From Pseudorasbora parva (lineage: Eukaryota; Chordata; Actinopteri; Cypriniformes; Gobionidae): 64,000 bases of DNA. Numbering within the stretch: position 1 is the stretch's first letter; each line of letters opens with the position of its first letter. The DNA is taken from NCBI RefSeq assembly GCF_024679245.1, contig NC_090174.1:21874524-21938523 (forward strand), given 5' to 3'. Of the stretch, positions 36,485-51,400 are shown in pieces. Below the pieces are notes generated by a model. That model was not told the DNA's origin. It saw only the letters and a program-made list of their open reading frames with translations, and did not search any database. The position numbers and the translations under genes are program-made.

Positions 36485-39400
36485 CCCTGGTCAACAGAAG
36501 CGTCCTCATCTGAGCTGCCGAATCATCGTCAATAGTTGCAGTCTGAAAATTCCAGAGTACACAATGAAATTGATCAGAAAACAAATTAACTTTGTGAACA
36601 GACAATTCGAAAATGTAAAGTATGGATGCACCCGAGGCCTAAATCTGAATTTTGAAAGGCACAGAAAATGATTAATGCATAATGCACTAAAGGGACATGG
36701 TTAGACTTGCTGCAGTAGTTGGTTACATTACAGTACATCCTGATTTCACTTATCATGTAAAGATAGTGAAGAGAGATGACTGACAGGAGGATTTAGAGTG
36801 CAACAGATCCTGAGCGTTACTGATTAAATCTATTTTCTTGTAAAATGTGTGGTCAGTACCACTGCTCCACAGTAAATTTGAAAGTGAAAGGCGAGCGTGT
36901 GCATTCAAAAGCGATGTGATAGTAGCCTGATGTCTGCAAATTATATACAATATAATTACCCAAATATATAATTGCAACAGAACGCAACAGCATTGGAATA
37001 TATATTTTTTACCATCACCATGTCCCTTTAGAACGCATCATTTCCTTTCTGAACATAGTGTTTGGCTTTGGGCAAACACTGAATCTAATCTGAAGGAAGT
37101 GAACTCACCTCGCTGACATACATAATGGGGAAAATGATCTCCTTCAGGAATTTTGTTTTGCTGGGGAGTAAAAAAAAAAAAAATCTCCAGCCATTTTGTC
37201 ATTCCAAATCACATTTGAATGTTTTTTTTTTGTCAGGTTTTACTCACAGGAAGCCTCTGACTCTCTTCAATATGACATTCATCTGAGCTCTCTTACAGGC
37301 ACGAATGGGAACCCCCGTGGTCTGCAGATTTAAAAAAAGCAAAGAGAGGATTAAATCTTTGATCAGTTCCACCCAGAACCGCGTGTGGAGTGAGATGAGT
37401 CCATCGCACGTCAACTTAATTTGTATATTTTCTGTCACGACATTCTATATAACACGGGATTCTAGCGAGAGTTAGGTAGATTTCACCTTCACTCTGGTTA
37501 CCAGAGTGAATCACCTTATTTGTTTCCTGTCATGGTAAGAATGGGTGTACACTACTTTCAGATTACAAACCACAAGAGTGCAAACTGATCAGTGCTGTAG
37601 CTGCAGAAGTGAGATTGTGTGAACACTGCTTACCGGGTTGATGTCGAGGTATGTTTCGTGTTCCTCTTCATTTGGGTTCATTCCTTCAACAGCATTAATG
37701 TACTTCTCATCGGCTTGGTAGAAATGAGGGAATGATACAACAATGGGTGCACCTGCACATTGATGGGGAAAAAGGAACATATGGGATTAATTGCAGATCC
37801 TTTATTCAGATTAGTTGACAATCAGCACCTATCTAGGAAAACTCTAGTCTAGTGTGAACATGCAATAATAATAGCTTCTTTATCAGCTATTGCATTTATA
37901 ATGGCCAGTGATAAAGATAATGAAGATGATTAAAGTCATATCAAGCCTCATGTTTTATTATGCTGTCCATTGGCCAACCATTTTTACCTGACCACACTAC
38001 AATTTAATTAATTTTTTTCACATTTAATTTTACAACAAATATGTTATTATTGTGCTTAAATTTTACAGCTATAACCGAAACCTCTAACAGAGATACAGTG
38101 CCTCGCGAAAATATCCGCCCCCCCTTGAACTTTACAACCTTTTGCCACATTTCAGACTTCAAACATAATAATATGAAACTGTAATTGTTTTTTGTGAAGA
38201 ATCAACAACAAGTGAGACACAATCATGAAGTGGAACGAAATTTATTGGATATTTCAAACTTTTTTAACAAATCAAAAACTGAAAAATTGGGCGTGCAAAA
38301 TTATTCGGCCGGCCCCTTAAGTTAATACTTTGTAGCGCCACCTTTTGCTGCGATTACAGCTGTAAGTCGCTTGGGGTATGTCTCTATCAGTTTTGCACAT
38401 CGAGAGACTGAAATTTGTGTTCATTCCTCCTTGCAGAACAGTTTGAGCTCAGTGAGGTTTGATGGAGAGCGTTTGTGAACAGCAGTTTTCAGTTCTTTTC
38501 ACAGATTCTCGATTGGATTCAGGTCTGGACTTTGACTTGGCCATTCTAACATCTGGATATGTCTATTTTTGAACCATTCTATTGTAGATTTTGCTTTATG
38601 TTTTGGATCATTGTCTTGTTGGATGACAAATCTCCATCCCAGTCTCAGGTCTTTTGCAGACTCCATCAGGTTTTCTTCCAGAATGATCCTGTATTTGGCT
38701 CCATCCATCTTCCCATCAACTTTAACCATCTTCCCTGTCCCTGCTGAAGAAAAGCAGGCCCAAACCATGATGCTGCCACCACCATGTTTGACAGTGGGGA
38801 TGGTGTGTTCAGGGTGATGAGCTGTGTTGCTTTTACGCCAAACATAACGTTTTGCATTCTTGCCAAAAAGATCAATTTTGGTTTCATTTGACCAGAGCAC
38901 CTTCTTCCACATGTTTTGTGTGCGTTTGGTGGCTTGTGGCAAACTTTAAACAACACTTTTTTTCTTCTTGCCACTCTTCCATAAAGGCCAGATTTGTGCA
39001 GTATACGACTGATTGTTGTCCTATGGACAGAGTCTCCCACCTCAGCTGTAGATCTCTGCAGTTCATCCAGAATGATCATGGGCCTCTTGGCTGCATCTCT
39101 GATCATTCTTCTCCTTGTATGAGCTGAAAGTTTAGAGGGACGGCCAGGTCTTAGTAGATTTGCAGTGGTCTGATACTCCTTCCATTTCAATATTATCACT
39201 TGCACAGTGCTCCTTGGGAAGTTTAAAGCTTGGGAAATCTTTTTGTATCCAAATCTGGCTTTAAACTTCTCCACAACAGTATCTCGGACCTGCCTGGTGT
39301 GTTCTTTGTTCTTCATGATGCTCTCTGCGCTTTAAACGGACCTCTGAGACTATCACAGTGCAGGTGCATTTATACGGAGACTTGATTACACACAGGTGGA

Positions 39401-42400
39401 TTCTATTTATCATCATTAGTCATTTAGGTCAACATTGGATCATTCAGAGATCCTCACTGAACTTCTAGAGAGAGTTTGCTGCACTGAAAGTAAAGGGGCC
39501 GAATAATTTTGCACGCCCAATTTTTCAGTTTTTGATTTGTTAAATTTTTTTGAAATATCCAATAAATTTCGTTCCACTTCATGATTGTGTCCCACTTGTT
39601 GTTGTTTCTTCACAAAAAATGACAATTTCATATCATGTTTGAAGCCTGAAATGTGACAAAAGGTTGCAAAGTTCAAGGGGGCCAAATATTTTCGCAAGGC
39701 ACTGTATTCTTACACTAAAGTTTTAACATACACTCACCTAAAGGATTATAATGAACACCATGCTAATACTGTGTTTGACCCCCATTCGCCTTCAGGACTG
39801 CATTAATTCTATGTGGCATTGATTCAACAAGGGGCTGAAAGCATTCTTTAGAAATGTTGGCCCATATTGCTAGGATAGCATCTTGCAGTTGATGGAGATT
39901 TGTGGGATGCACATCCAGGGAACGAAGCTCCCGTTCCACCACATCCCAAAGATTCTCTGTTGGGTTGAGATCTGGTGGTGACTGTGGGGGCCATTTTAGT
40001 ACAGTGAACTCATTGTCATGTTCAAGAAACCAATTTGAAATGTTTCGAGCTTTGTGACATGGTGCATTATCCTGCTGGAAGTCGGCATACCCATCGTACA
40101 TGGTGGTCATAAAGGGATGGACATGGTCAGAAACAATGCACAGGTAGGCCGTGGCATTTAAACGATGCCAAATTGGTACTAAGGGGCCTACATTGTGCCA
40201 AGAAAGCATCCCCCACACCATTACACCACCACCAGCCTGCACAGTGGTAACAAGGCATGATGGATCCATGTTCTCATTCTGTTTACACCAAATTCTGACT
40301 CTACCATCTGAATGTCTCAACAGAAATTGAGACTCATCAGACCAGGCAACATTTTTCCAGTCTTCAACTGTTTAATTTTGGTGAGCTTGTGCAAATTGTA
40401 GCATATTTTTCCTATTTGTTGTGGAGATGAGTGGTACCCGGTGGGGTCTTCTGCTGTTGTAGCCCATCCGCCTCAAGGTTGTGCATGTTGTGGCTTCACA
40501 AATGCTTTGCTACATAGCTCGGTTGTAATGAGTGGCTATTTCAGTCAAAGTTGCTCTGACATTCAGTTTGGAGTTCAGGAGATTATCTTGACCAGGACCA
40601 CATCCCTAAATGTGATTGGTTAATTAAATAATTGCATAAATGAGAAATTGAACAGGTGTTCCTAATAATCCTTTAGGGGAGTGTACAATGCAAAATACTA
40701 TTGATGTTTATGATAAAAATCTAGCTGCAAAATTTCCACCAACAATTCAAAATAGACCCACAAATACTTATGTATGGATGTCAAAATAAATAAATAAATA
40801 AATAAATAAAATCAATGAATGCAGAGAATGTAATAATGCATCACAGTGAGGGCATGTGACAGTTAAGACTGCAAATGTGCAGTTTTTTTTTATTTTACTT
40901 CTTGTTTCTTGACATTTTCCATTATATTTAATAATAACCCTGAGCCATTTTCTGTGACTTTTTGTTTTGTATGCACACTTACAGAAAATTAAACTTTCTC
41001 TTTTGGTAGGACATACTCAATAACAGGCAAAGTACCTGAACACCCACCAAGAACACAAAATACTACATTTGATAGGTGTGTAGTTTATCAATAGCTAAGA
41101 ATAATACGTACCATAATCACTGTTTTATATCCCAATCTTAATCTTTAATAACAACCTAAATATAACCATTAAAGAACCATCATGAACTCTCCTAGGAATG
41201 ATGACTAACCAAAGCATGTGCACATTTTGACAGCTGTTTCATATCAGGAGCACTTACATGACAAAAGTGAGAGTTTACATTAGTTCTATAATAATAATAT
41301 AGCTGCAAGCAGCCATTATCGGGGCCAAGCGCAAATAAGAAGACAAGACATGACAGCATGGCTGGAAGTCTCAAACCAACTTATTAAGTAGATTTTAGGC
41401 AAAATAGCAGTACAATTTTAAATACAGTCAATAATAATGATTTAATGGTTTATCACTTCCAACCAATAGGTGGCACTGTTACGAAACTAATGTGGCGTGG
41501 TCAGACTGAGATGTCAATGACTGTGATGGCCCACGATGCAGCCACACATCAATGAGCGGTAATGTGTCGCACTCACCCTAACACTTGCACTGCTTAGTTA
41601 GTTTATAGGGTAGTATTTCTGTTCTTTCACTTAATGATTCAGTATTTATAATTTTCAGCTCGATAATAAAACTCTGACACTTAATGTTTCAGTTAGATAT
41701 TTATTTGCGGTTGTAGTACATCATTTGGGGGTTGTACACGAATATTGATTTCTTTGAGTTTAAGTTACCATTGAGCTGCGGTAAGTCGGCGCTGCTGGTG
41801 GTGAGCGGGGACTTCCGGTATGCTGTCCGTGCACGCAAAAGACCAAGGGGGTAATCTAGCGCTCGGAAAGCGTTCCACCCCTAGGGGCTGCCATTGCTAA
41901 CCAAGCCATCACCTGCTGTTAGCATCCCATTGACTCCCATTCATTTTTGAGTCACTTTGACAGTGAATAACTTTACATCTGAGACGTTTAAAGACTCCAT
42001 TTGTCCATTGTTTATTTCTAAAGAAACACGACAATGCATAAAAGGCTCCGTTACCTTGTATCTTACACTATCGCCCCGTAGAAGCTGTTTTTGTAAAAAT
42101 AGGCTAACTATTGCGTCATAACCAACGCGACTCTGTCGCACAGTAGAGAAATTACCGTATAGACCTGAGGAGACGCTCGCAGGCAATCTTCTACTGTCTA
42201 TGAGACAGTCGGGGGGACGTGGAGACATAAAGTCTGATAAAGTCAAGGGGGAAGAATGGGGAGAAGCCCGTAGTGAGCCAAAAGCAACGGGAGAAAATAT
42301 TAAAACAACGTGATTCAGCTTTCACTTTCCACAACTACTAGAAGACCTACAACTGTCAGACAGGAGGCTCACGTCACATCTACGTCGTCAAGCTCAGTCT

Positions 42401-45400
42401 GAGCCTGCGCAGTTCGCTCAGCCATCAGGAAGTGAGTGCTCCTATACTGACATCACTTAACGCCGTAGAAGGCAATGGGATCCCTCCGTCCATTTCTTTT
42501 ACTGTCTATGCAAAAGACCGGCCTGCTGCTTCGTCTGCCGTTTTGGTTCCGCTTGCCACTACCAATCAACAGATAGACTGTGGGGGGAATGGGATGTTTG
42601 ATATTAGGTTTATTAAGTTAATGTCTTGTTTCTTTCCTTTGGTTCTATACTGATGTAAGAGGAGTTTAGGTTTATTTTGATCATTGGCCTGGCCTGTGAA
42701 TTTTGATTGTATTTAGATTTAAGTTTGTGGTTTGTCTCCCCTCCCCCCTGTGTGTTTAATATGGATTAGTCCACTGGTATAAATGTGGCCCAAATGTTCT
42801 CTTTGTAGGTCAGTTCAGGCTGGTTTCAAATATATTAAGTTTTTGAGTTTAGTTTTGTTCTGTTGACCTCCTTTATAGGCCGAAATATTTGATTTGATTA
42901 TTTTGACTTTAGTTTCTTTTGTTTTGAGTCTTTGTGTAACAGCTTGGATTGATTAAATATTCTTTTGGAAACTATTTTTTATGATTTGCCTCTCTTTGAC
43001 TGTTCGGTCCCTCACAATGACACATGCAAAGTTTGGTGTCAATATGTCAAAGCATTGCAGAGATACAGCCTCAAGAGTCATTTTTGCAGTGGTATATGAC
43101 ATTTTTTTGTCTATCAACATGAAATCCATAACTATTTGTCGGCATGGTCTGAAGACGATACGATTCAATTTTAGTGAAAATCGGACAAACGGTCTAGGAT
43201 GAGTTTGAAAAAGTAGGTTTTTAACAAATAAGATGGATAACAGATAGGTTTGCAAAATATGGCAAAATTGGTATCCGTGTTCTCGGCATGATCCAATGAA
43301 TGTATTCCGACCAGTTTTATTACAATGGGTTGATTTAATCAAAAGTTATTCGCATTTCTGTACATTTTTTTACAACTTTTGACCACAAGGTGGCGCTGCC
43401 CCGAAACTTTTTGAGTATCTTCAGGACTTAGAGCGGAGGACACATACCGAGTTTTGTAACGATATGCTAATGCATTCGTATATTATAGCATTAGCATTTT
43501 AAACCATAATAGTGCATTGAAGTCAATGGGAATTTCATGTTTTGTTTTATTATATCGCCACCAAAAGGCACAATCCCACCAATTTTTTTATGTGTCCTCA
43601 TAGTGAGCCCATACATATGTGTGTCAAGTTTGGTGAAAATATCTCATTTTGTTTTGGATTTATAGACATTTATATGATAAAACACGTAAAAAATGACTGA
43701 CACCTGACTTTGATTGGATTTTACTACCCCTTACTGTCAATATTTTGAGATTTGGGCATTAACGTATAGCTATCGACCTATGTTTTCGAACTTCTGACGC
43801 TAGTTTTGACTCGATCGGACTAGCGGTTTCGAAGATATCAGCAAATGTTTTTTAAGCGCTAAATTATAACACTGCGCAAACCATATGCCGAAACCTGGCA
43901 AGTCTGGTATCGTTGGACTCGGCAAGGATTCAGGAGACCAAAAAAGTCCCATTAAAATATGTCAACCACACCCAAAGTTATAGGCGTTTGAAAAAAAAAA
44001 AAGATCCACTAGGTCGCCCTGTTTCAAAACTTCTCAGGCTACTTCAGGGCATTGTGGTGATGACCCATACCAAGTTTCATAACAATCCATTCATGCATTC
44101 ATAAAATACAGCATTTTAGCACATAATTCAAAATGGCCGACATCCAAAATGGCGTATCTCCGGACCAGTAGGTGGCGCTGTGCCGAAACACTGCTTGCTG
44201 CCTCAGGTCATGCTTGTGATGACATGTACCAAGTTTGCGGAGATATTGCCTTAAGTGTGTTTTTGCAAACGTTGCGTAAAATATTTCTGCGCATCTATCG
44301 AAAACGATATGACGAATCAACATGATTTGCAAGATTTTTTGTCGGTATGGTCTGAAGATGATCTGTTTCAATTTTGGTGAAAATCGGAGCAACGGCCTAG
44401 GAGGAGATCGAAAAAGTAGGTTTTTAAGAAAATTCAAAATGGCGGGAAAATTTGCATACCGGAAAATGACATCATAGGATTCTATAGAATCGGCTTGAGC
44501 CAAGGAATCAGAGAAAAAAGAATTTTGTTTCTAGCCCTTAGGGGTCAAAAGTTATAAGCATAAATATGACTGGAATTTTGGACAGGTGGTGGCGCTAGAG
44601 AGAATGAGTTAGAAACTCCAAATTTGGTGTAATTACTAATGGGACTATCCTCTATCTGTCTGCCAAATTTCATAACTTTCCTGTAAGCGGTTCTATGGGC
44701 TGCCATAGACTCCCATGGCGGAAGAAGAAGAAGAAGAAGAAGAAGAAGAAGAAGAAGAAGAAGAAGAAGAAGAAGAAGAAGAAGAAGAAGAAGAAGAAGA
44801 AGAAGAACACTAACGGTTTCAATAGGTGCCTTCGCACCTTCGGTGCTTGGCCCCTAATTAGCTTACTAGTTTATGGCAGAAGCAATAGAGGCAAAGACAG
44901 AGTTATCTGTCGGAAGACACTTACACCAATTCAAGTGCTTGAGTCATAAAACTGTACTTAAAAGTTATTCATTAAGCACTGAACCCTGATTTCCCTTTCA
45001 TAGTCCAAGAGTGAGCAAACAAAAGCAGACATATTTAACTTGAACTTAGGTTATGAAGCCACAGATCAGTACTGGGAAACCCAGTAATTCAATACTATTT
45101 GCATATGATTGGTTTGCTTTGGTTAAGTGTCAGTCTGGACCAGTTATTTAGGGCACCAAAAATCTTTAGTACACGTATATTGCCGAACCTTAATAAACAA
45201 ATGACCGTATTTTAAAAGTTACTTCATTTTCCCCATGTAATGATTGTTCTGATAACATCCCACGTCTTTCTCACTGTAAAAAAACACACTGACGGCCCTG
45301 AAGCTAAGGTGCGCCGTGACCCATAACAGGCTTACCTTGCCGACAGACACTGATTTTGAGGAGTCCTTTTCCTAGACAATCTCCAGCAGGCACGCAGAAG

Positions 45401-48400
45401 CCAGCGTTACTGGGGTTCTCATCTGGGGGAGCAAATACATCCGAAGGAGGGGCGAAGCGGAAAGCAGGGATACCCTTAACCTCTGTGTCGCTCACGTAAC
45501 TCAAAGGAATGGATCTGCAAGTGATAAAGAGCATAAGTAACCATGTACAAGTCACCCAGCACCTCAAAACACGTTGCTTACCGACACAAATCAGCATTAA
45601 AGATGTAGAGGAGTTCTTTTCTGGACAGGAAGGTGTGGAAGACACTGCCATCGGTACCATTGATCATGTTGCTCTGGTTAGACGACCACCAGTTCATCTG
45701 ACTGAGTGAAAAAACATCTAGATTTTTTGAGCAAGGCTCATTATGCATTTTTTTCCCCAAAACAGAAATGCAGAATATTCTTCATCTGAAAAGTCGATAG
45801 AATTTTATTTGTTGGGATACCTAGAGGTCAAATCATGGAGTAGGTGAGTCACACACGAGGTCTTTTCACGGACTTTACACATTGATTTGAATTTATCTAG
45901 CATGTAATACACATGCTGTGTGTCTAACCCAGTTTATCAAAGCAGGAGGGCAGATGTCAAATGATGAGTGTGCAAGAATTATCACTATGTCAGTAAGGCA
46001 ATGCAGATTATGCAAGGACTGACGTACCTGATGCCGTTCCACGTGTCAATCTTGCCGTAGTCCATATAGTTCTTCTCTCCAGTGTGGAAGACAAATTCAC
46101 CCTCATGGGTTCCATTTTTCTGGAGTCAGTAAAAAAAACAACGATTTAATATAACGCTAGAACAATAAAAATAACTGTCACATAAGGTAAAGATGACTAG
46201 AAAGTCATAGAGTAGGAAAGTAGATAGTTTAGATGCCATGATGTGAATACTGAGTGAAAGAATGTTTTATTAATGCAAACCACACAAACTTCCTGTTTCA
46301 AGGCACTCACATGATACCTACAATTGCACAAACCACAGATATGTAATATCTGTCCTAATACATAAATAATCCTGGAAGAAACTCTAAAACCCATTACAGT
46401 AAACCAGGCCACTGTGTCAAACCTGGCCCACTGGTCAACATGTGCAGGATCATGATGATAACATCATTTGCTCATCCGGTTCTGATCGTATATGTGCTAC
46501 TTTTGACTGCATTAATATATGACTCATTTAGACTGCATTTTATATCTCTTTTCAGTCTGACTAAAGCATTAAATATGATGAAACTGCAGATTCTTACATT
46601 GTACATAAGGCCGAAATACTCATCCACTTCTGGTCTCAAGGCATGGAGTTTGGACAGCAGCGGGTCTTTGAAACCCCACAGGATCTCATGGACTGTGCGA
46701 TCCATAAACACCTCGATGCCCATGGGTCTCATCCACATAGACACAGCAGTCCTCAGAAAGAAGGAGTAGGAGTTCAACTCATTCATTATGGCCTAAAACA
46801 GTAGGGAAAGAATTCAGAGCAAATCTTTGCATTTGAATCAAAGATGTTCAGTTTAGCAAATGTGGCTAAATAAAAATGCTACAAGCAGACTAATTTTAAA
46901 TGCAAAATATTTGATCCAAGTGCAAAAACAAGAAAACACAATCCTTCTTACAATGAATGGAATGTTAACGGTTGTCAAACGGTCAACCTCAGGGTCTCCC
47001 ACTGACATGTTGCGAAGAAAAACAAAGCTCTTGGGATTTGTGGCAAAGATTTTCGTCCCATTCTCAAGGAAAGTGACATTTTCCCTTGGTCGATATTCCC
47101 TGATAAAAGAGAGTTTCATAAGGCGAATATCAAAATTGGCAACTGTATTGTCTAGTTTTTTAAATCTAATACACACAATACTCCCATTAAAATATTTCTG
47201 AAAGAAGTCTCATGCTCAAAAATATAATAAAAAGTTAGATTGTGAAATATTACAATTTGAAATATATTAAAATAGACAACAGTTATTTTACAACGTATTT
47301 AATTCCTGTGAAGGCAAAGCTGAATTTTCAGCATCATTACTTCAGTCTTCAGTGTCACATGATCCTCAGAAATAATTTTAATTTTTGGGGGCAACGAAAT
47401 GCTGTTTCATGCATAATGAGCTTTTTACACTGTTAAAGACTTGGATTCCCATCCTAAACATAGACAAAGTTACAAAAACTAATGTTGGACATTTGATAGA
47501 GTTTTTCTGTGTCAAAAATACTCCTTCCGGTTTCTCACAAGTTTCGGAGAGTTTTTTTCGAGTATGGGTCGGCTTGACGTTGATAGAGCGGAAGGTCCTT
47601 GTACGGGCTCTTCTCCCGGTAGGGTGCGCGCGCGCGTGACTAGAGCGAGAGAGGAAATGCACGCCCATAAACACTCGCTCAGGTGCAGATCCAGTTGTCC
47701 GTGAACACTTATGTCATTATAGTCCGCGCCGCGCTCCACTTTATTCCTATGGGTGACATCAAGCGACTTCAATGCTTCAGCACAGCATTCCGGGAAGGCA
47801 ACGCTGCATTTGAACCGATCTGAACGCAGAAATGACGGGACGCTTCACAACATTGCTTCAGTTGCGTCGCAAAGTGGATTTTCACGGTCACTGCTGTCAC
47901 AGGACTTCACCAAATCATACCAAAGAAGTGTGTTTTTGACGGAGCGGTCCCAGCGATAAAGGTTTGGTCCTGTTTTGGAAGCAGCCGGTGAGTAAAACTG
48001 CTTCAAATGTCTATGCTGTTGGCTATACCGTCGCGTGAGTAAACATCAGTAAACGACACGATCATGTGCTTCGTCATTCAAATGCGCCATTGTTGTTCTA
48101 TTTATAACATTACACTAGTCTGACGTGCAAAACCGTTTTGCTTGCTACTGCTAAGGTTTAGTCACATACAATAGTCCATAAACTGAATCATGTCCTCATA
48201 AACTGTGAGTAAGCACACACAAATGTTGACAGGGCACTAAATACAGTACTTACCACAGAGACGGACGTCCTGCTGTTGCTGTTTCTCCTGGTCAATTTAT
48301 TTCAGCCTCCGAATCTGATTCTGGATCATATATCTATTAGCTGAATCCGATCGAGAGCTATGGGTTGCTCCACGCTTGAGGACGTCACCGCTTTGTGTGT

Positions 48401-51400
48401 ATTCGTCATTCTTTAGCTCCGTCCACACGATACGCCTCCAGGCGCTCGGTTTTTACCGGAAAGACTCGGTACAGCCTATATTTCTTTTATAAATATAATA
48501 AAACTTAAGACTTTTCGGAGATATGAAGGATGCAATACTACTCTATAGGTACTCAAGATTGACATGAGATTGACTGAAACTGAGTGTTTCACCCCCCCTT
48601 TAAAGTTAACGAGCAGCACGAAGACATTAGTGTGCAACTAAAACAGCACAGCACCATGATCACCAGCGTTGCAAAGGCTGTGCAGATTCAGGCCGAAGAG
48701 TTGAAAGAATGTAGAGAAAAAGTGAACATGATGGAAAAGCATGTAGACATGCTCTCTAAAGAAAAAGGTGATCTGAAAAATCGTGTCTTAGACCAGGAGA
48801 GATAAGAGAAGATGGTGCCTCCGCATAAAAGGAATGAAATAAAAGCCTGATGAAAACATAAGGGAAGATGTACTCCAGCTTCTTGTTAAAATTACTCCTG
48901 AATTCGCTTCAGTGACACAGTGGATATTGTGCATCGGGTAGGAAGAAAAGAGGTGAACGGATCCAGAGAAACAATCATTCTCTTTGCTCGTAGTGGAGTA
49001 AGAGATGAGGTGTGGATGTTCAGATTTGAGGAAGACGAAGACTTAACAAGAGAAGATAGACTGGCAAGACGAGCGATGTGGCCGAAAATCGAGCAAGCCA
49101 GGAAAGTTGGCTGGATTATATGGTCCTTATGGATACATAAATGGGAAGCGTACTTCAGAAAACTAACAGGTTTGAACAGAGATTTTCAAATGAACGTTGA
49201 GTTGGAGGACAAATAATTAGGGACTCTGCATTACTTATCTGTTTCGTCTAGCGATAACAAAGTTTTTGAAAAGTTCAGTGAAAAGTTTTCATGTTTTCTA
49301 GCCTGACGTGGTCATACGAGTCTGAAACTGCTCCATTGGGCTGTGATTATGGGGCGTGTTGAGAACTGAATTGAGAGTTGCTAGACGATACTCGCGGCAG
49401 ATTCGATTTTCTGCAGTTAGGGTGCGTCTAGATTTCTAGGCTAGATGACGATGGTCATTGGCTAGCAATAGTTCTAAGTCTAGAAAAAATATTTTTCATT
49501 TTGATAAATGTGTATGGTTATAATAGCCGCATCCAAAATAAAGAGTTGCTTCTTGTAGTTACTAATATTATTAATGATTTGAAGGCCACTTACCCCACAG
49601 AGTTTATTTTAATTGGTGGAGATTTCAATTCGACTCCAGGTGAGTGGCGTGACAGACATCCCTCTAAATATAATGCGCCACAAATCAATGAAATAATTCA
49701 AGATTTTTGCTCCTCAAATCAATTGAGTGATATTTGGAGACTACAAAATCCAAATATTACACAGTTTTCTTGGATTAAACCCAATGCAATGCTAAATCAA
49801 GAATTGATTACTGGTTTGGCACTGAGGCTGTTTCTAATTATGTGTGTAATTGAACCATCTCTAGTGCTCCATTAACTGATCATCGTTTAATTGATTTAAT
49901 TTTAAAACCAAAGGAAAACTCTCACAGTTCGAAGGGGTACTGGGAATTTAATTCTGATCTATTAAATCACGAAGACTACGGAATATATATAAAGATTATA
50001 ACGGATATTGGTAAGAAATGTATAGCCGCGTTTCCACCACAGGAACTTTACCCAGGTAAAAGAGGTAGTACTTTTTCAAAGTTCAGGAACTTTCAAGGGC
50101 GGGACTTGGGCGCTGAACATGCTGATTGGTGTAGCATTTTATTTTAACCGGCATTTTTAAAAGTCTTTTGCGAGGTTCGGCCTACGTTCAGTAAATATCA
50201 GTCTTGCTCTCTGTCTGATGCATGCAGCTGAATCTGCATATTAGTGCTCTTTTTTTTTGTCGTTGTTAATTAGCTCTTTAGTAAACCTATACATAACCAG
50301 CAAAAGCAGCACAGCTTGAATCTCTTCCATACTCGTTATTAATTTTTTTACAGTCTATTTTTCACCATGTAAACGACCTGACCGATTACTTTTAAGTGTG
50401 CGTCCTTACATGACGTGACAGCGCGTGCCACGCTCATGTTGACAAGAGAGGAAAGCAAATTTTTCTGAGGGGTAAACTTTTTATTTCGTAAGTTATGAAG
50501 ATAATGTTGGAATAATGACACAGCGTATATTGCCCCAGGCAGTTTTTACTTTAACTGCGCCTGACAGAAGAATTTTTTTTGTCCGAGATGATTATTACAT
50601 TTTACAACAAATAAATAGCTTATTATATAATACTGTATTAGTCCTGGTGGCCATTAAGAGTTGCTATGGCTATAGTTAACACATTCCAGCTGCTGGAGAA
50701 AACAGCGTTGACATTTTTGATGTGGCAGACAAACTGCATGTGACAAAATGATTGCGATTGAAAGTCATCACATGTAAACACCAGATCGGTTTAGATAACG
50801 TATCATGTAAACAGTCCACTAAATCTTTCAATCGGTACATGCAAAAAATGATTACTGTCCGTCACTGACTTGGAGGAGCAGTCGCGCGCAGTCCAACATC
50901 ACCGGACTAATCTGCCTAATCTTCTCGGAACTTTATTTAGCGGTGGAAGTTTCCCCTTTCTCTGTCTCCCTCTCGTGGCTGCATTTACACTACACTTCCT
51001 TATGGGCGCCTCACTCATTATCCCATTCAGCTGTTTCCCATCCGCTCTCTGCTCTCCCACCTGTTCCCTCTTTGGCCTTAATTGTCTCTACTTCTTATTC
51101 CCCCTTATTATTCATTGTCTCATATTGAGTAGCTGCACATTCCAGTTCTGTCCTGTCTGGTCTAGTCTACACTCTATGTTACATCTTCACCGCTGTGAGT
51201 AGACCGCTCAAAGACCAAGAGTTCCCCAGCTGAGCCTATTTGCTGAGTAACTGTTCTGCACCTGCCCTCAGCTGCTCTTCCCCTCTGCCGTCGCTAAGCT
51301 CTCTGCTGGGCCGTTGGTATCTCCGGGTCCTCGCCCATCATCCTCAGGAAGGCTGTGTAACATAATTCCCAGACCAGGACAGTGACCGCTTCGGGCTTAT

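Larger units (their letters stand above)
41321..44854. mobile_element. 3.5-kb repeat with GGGGCCAAGC ends and internal (GAA)n
   Basis: The ends GGGGCCAAGC (41321) and GCTTGGCCCC (44854) are inverted; the left outer sequence GCTGCAAGCAGCCATTATC and right CTTCGCACCTTCGG are typical of a widespread fish repeat. The body has several gene-free blocks with related wording (GTGGCGCTG…CCGAAAC, CCAAGTTTCATAAC), implying internal repetition. A 650-bp element is nested at 41851-42512. No transposase. Confidence 0.55.

Noticed and set aside
36360..36671. Plus-strand 103-codon ORF
   Set aside because: It is the antisense of scarb2 exon 11 plus flanks, with no domain.
44695..44949. Poly-lysine ORF
   Set aside because: It is the (GAA)n microsatellite read in one frame, with no supporting flanking coding sequence.
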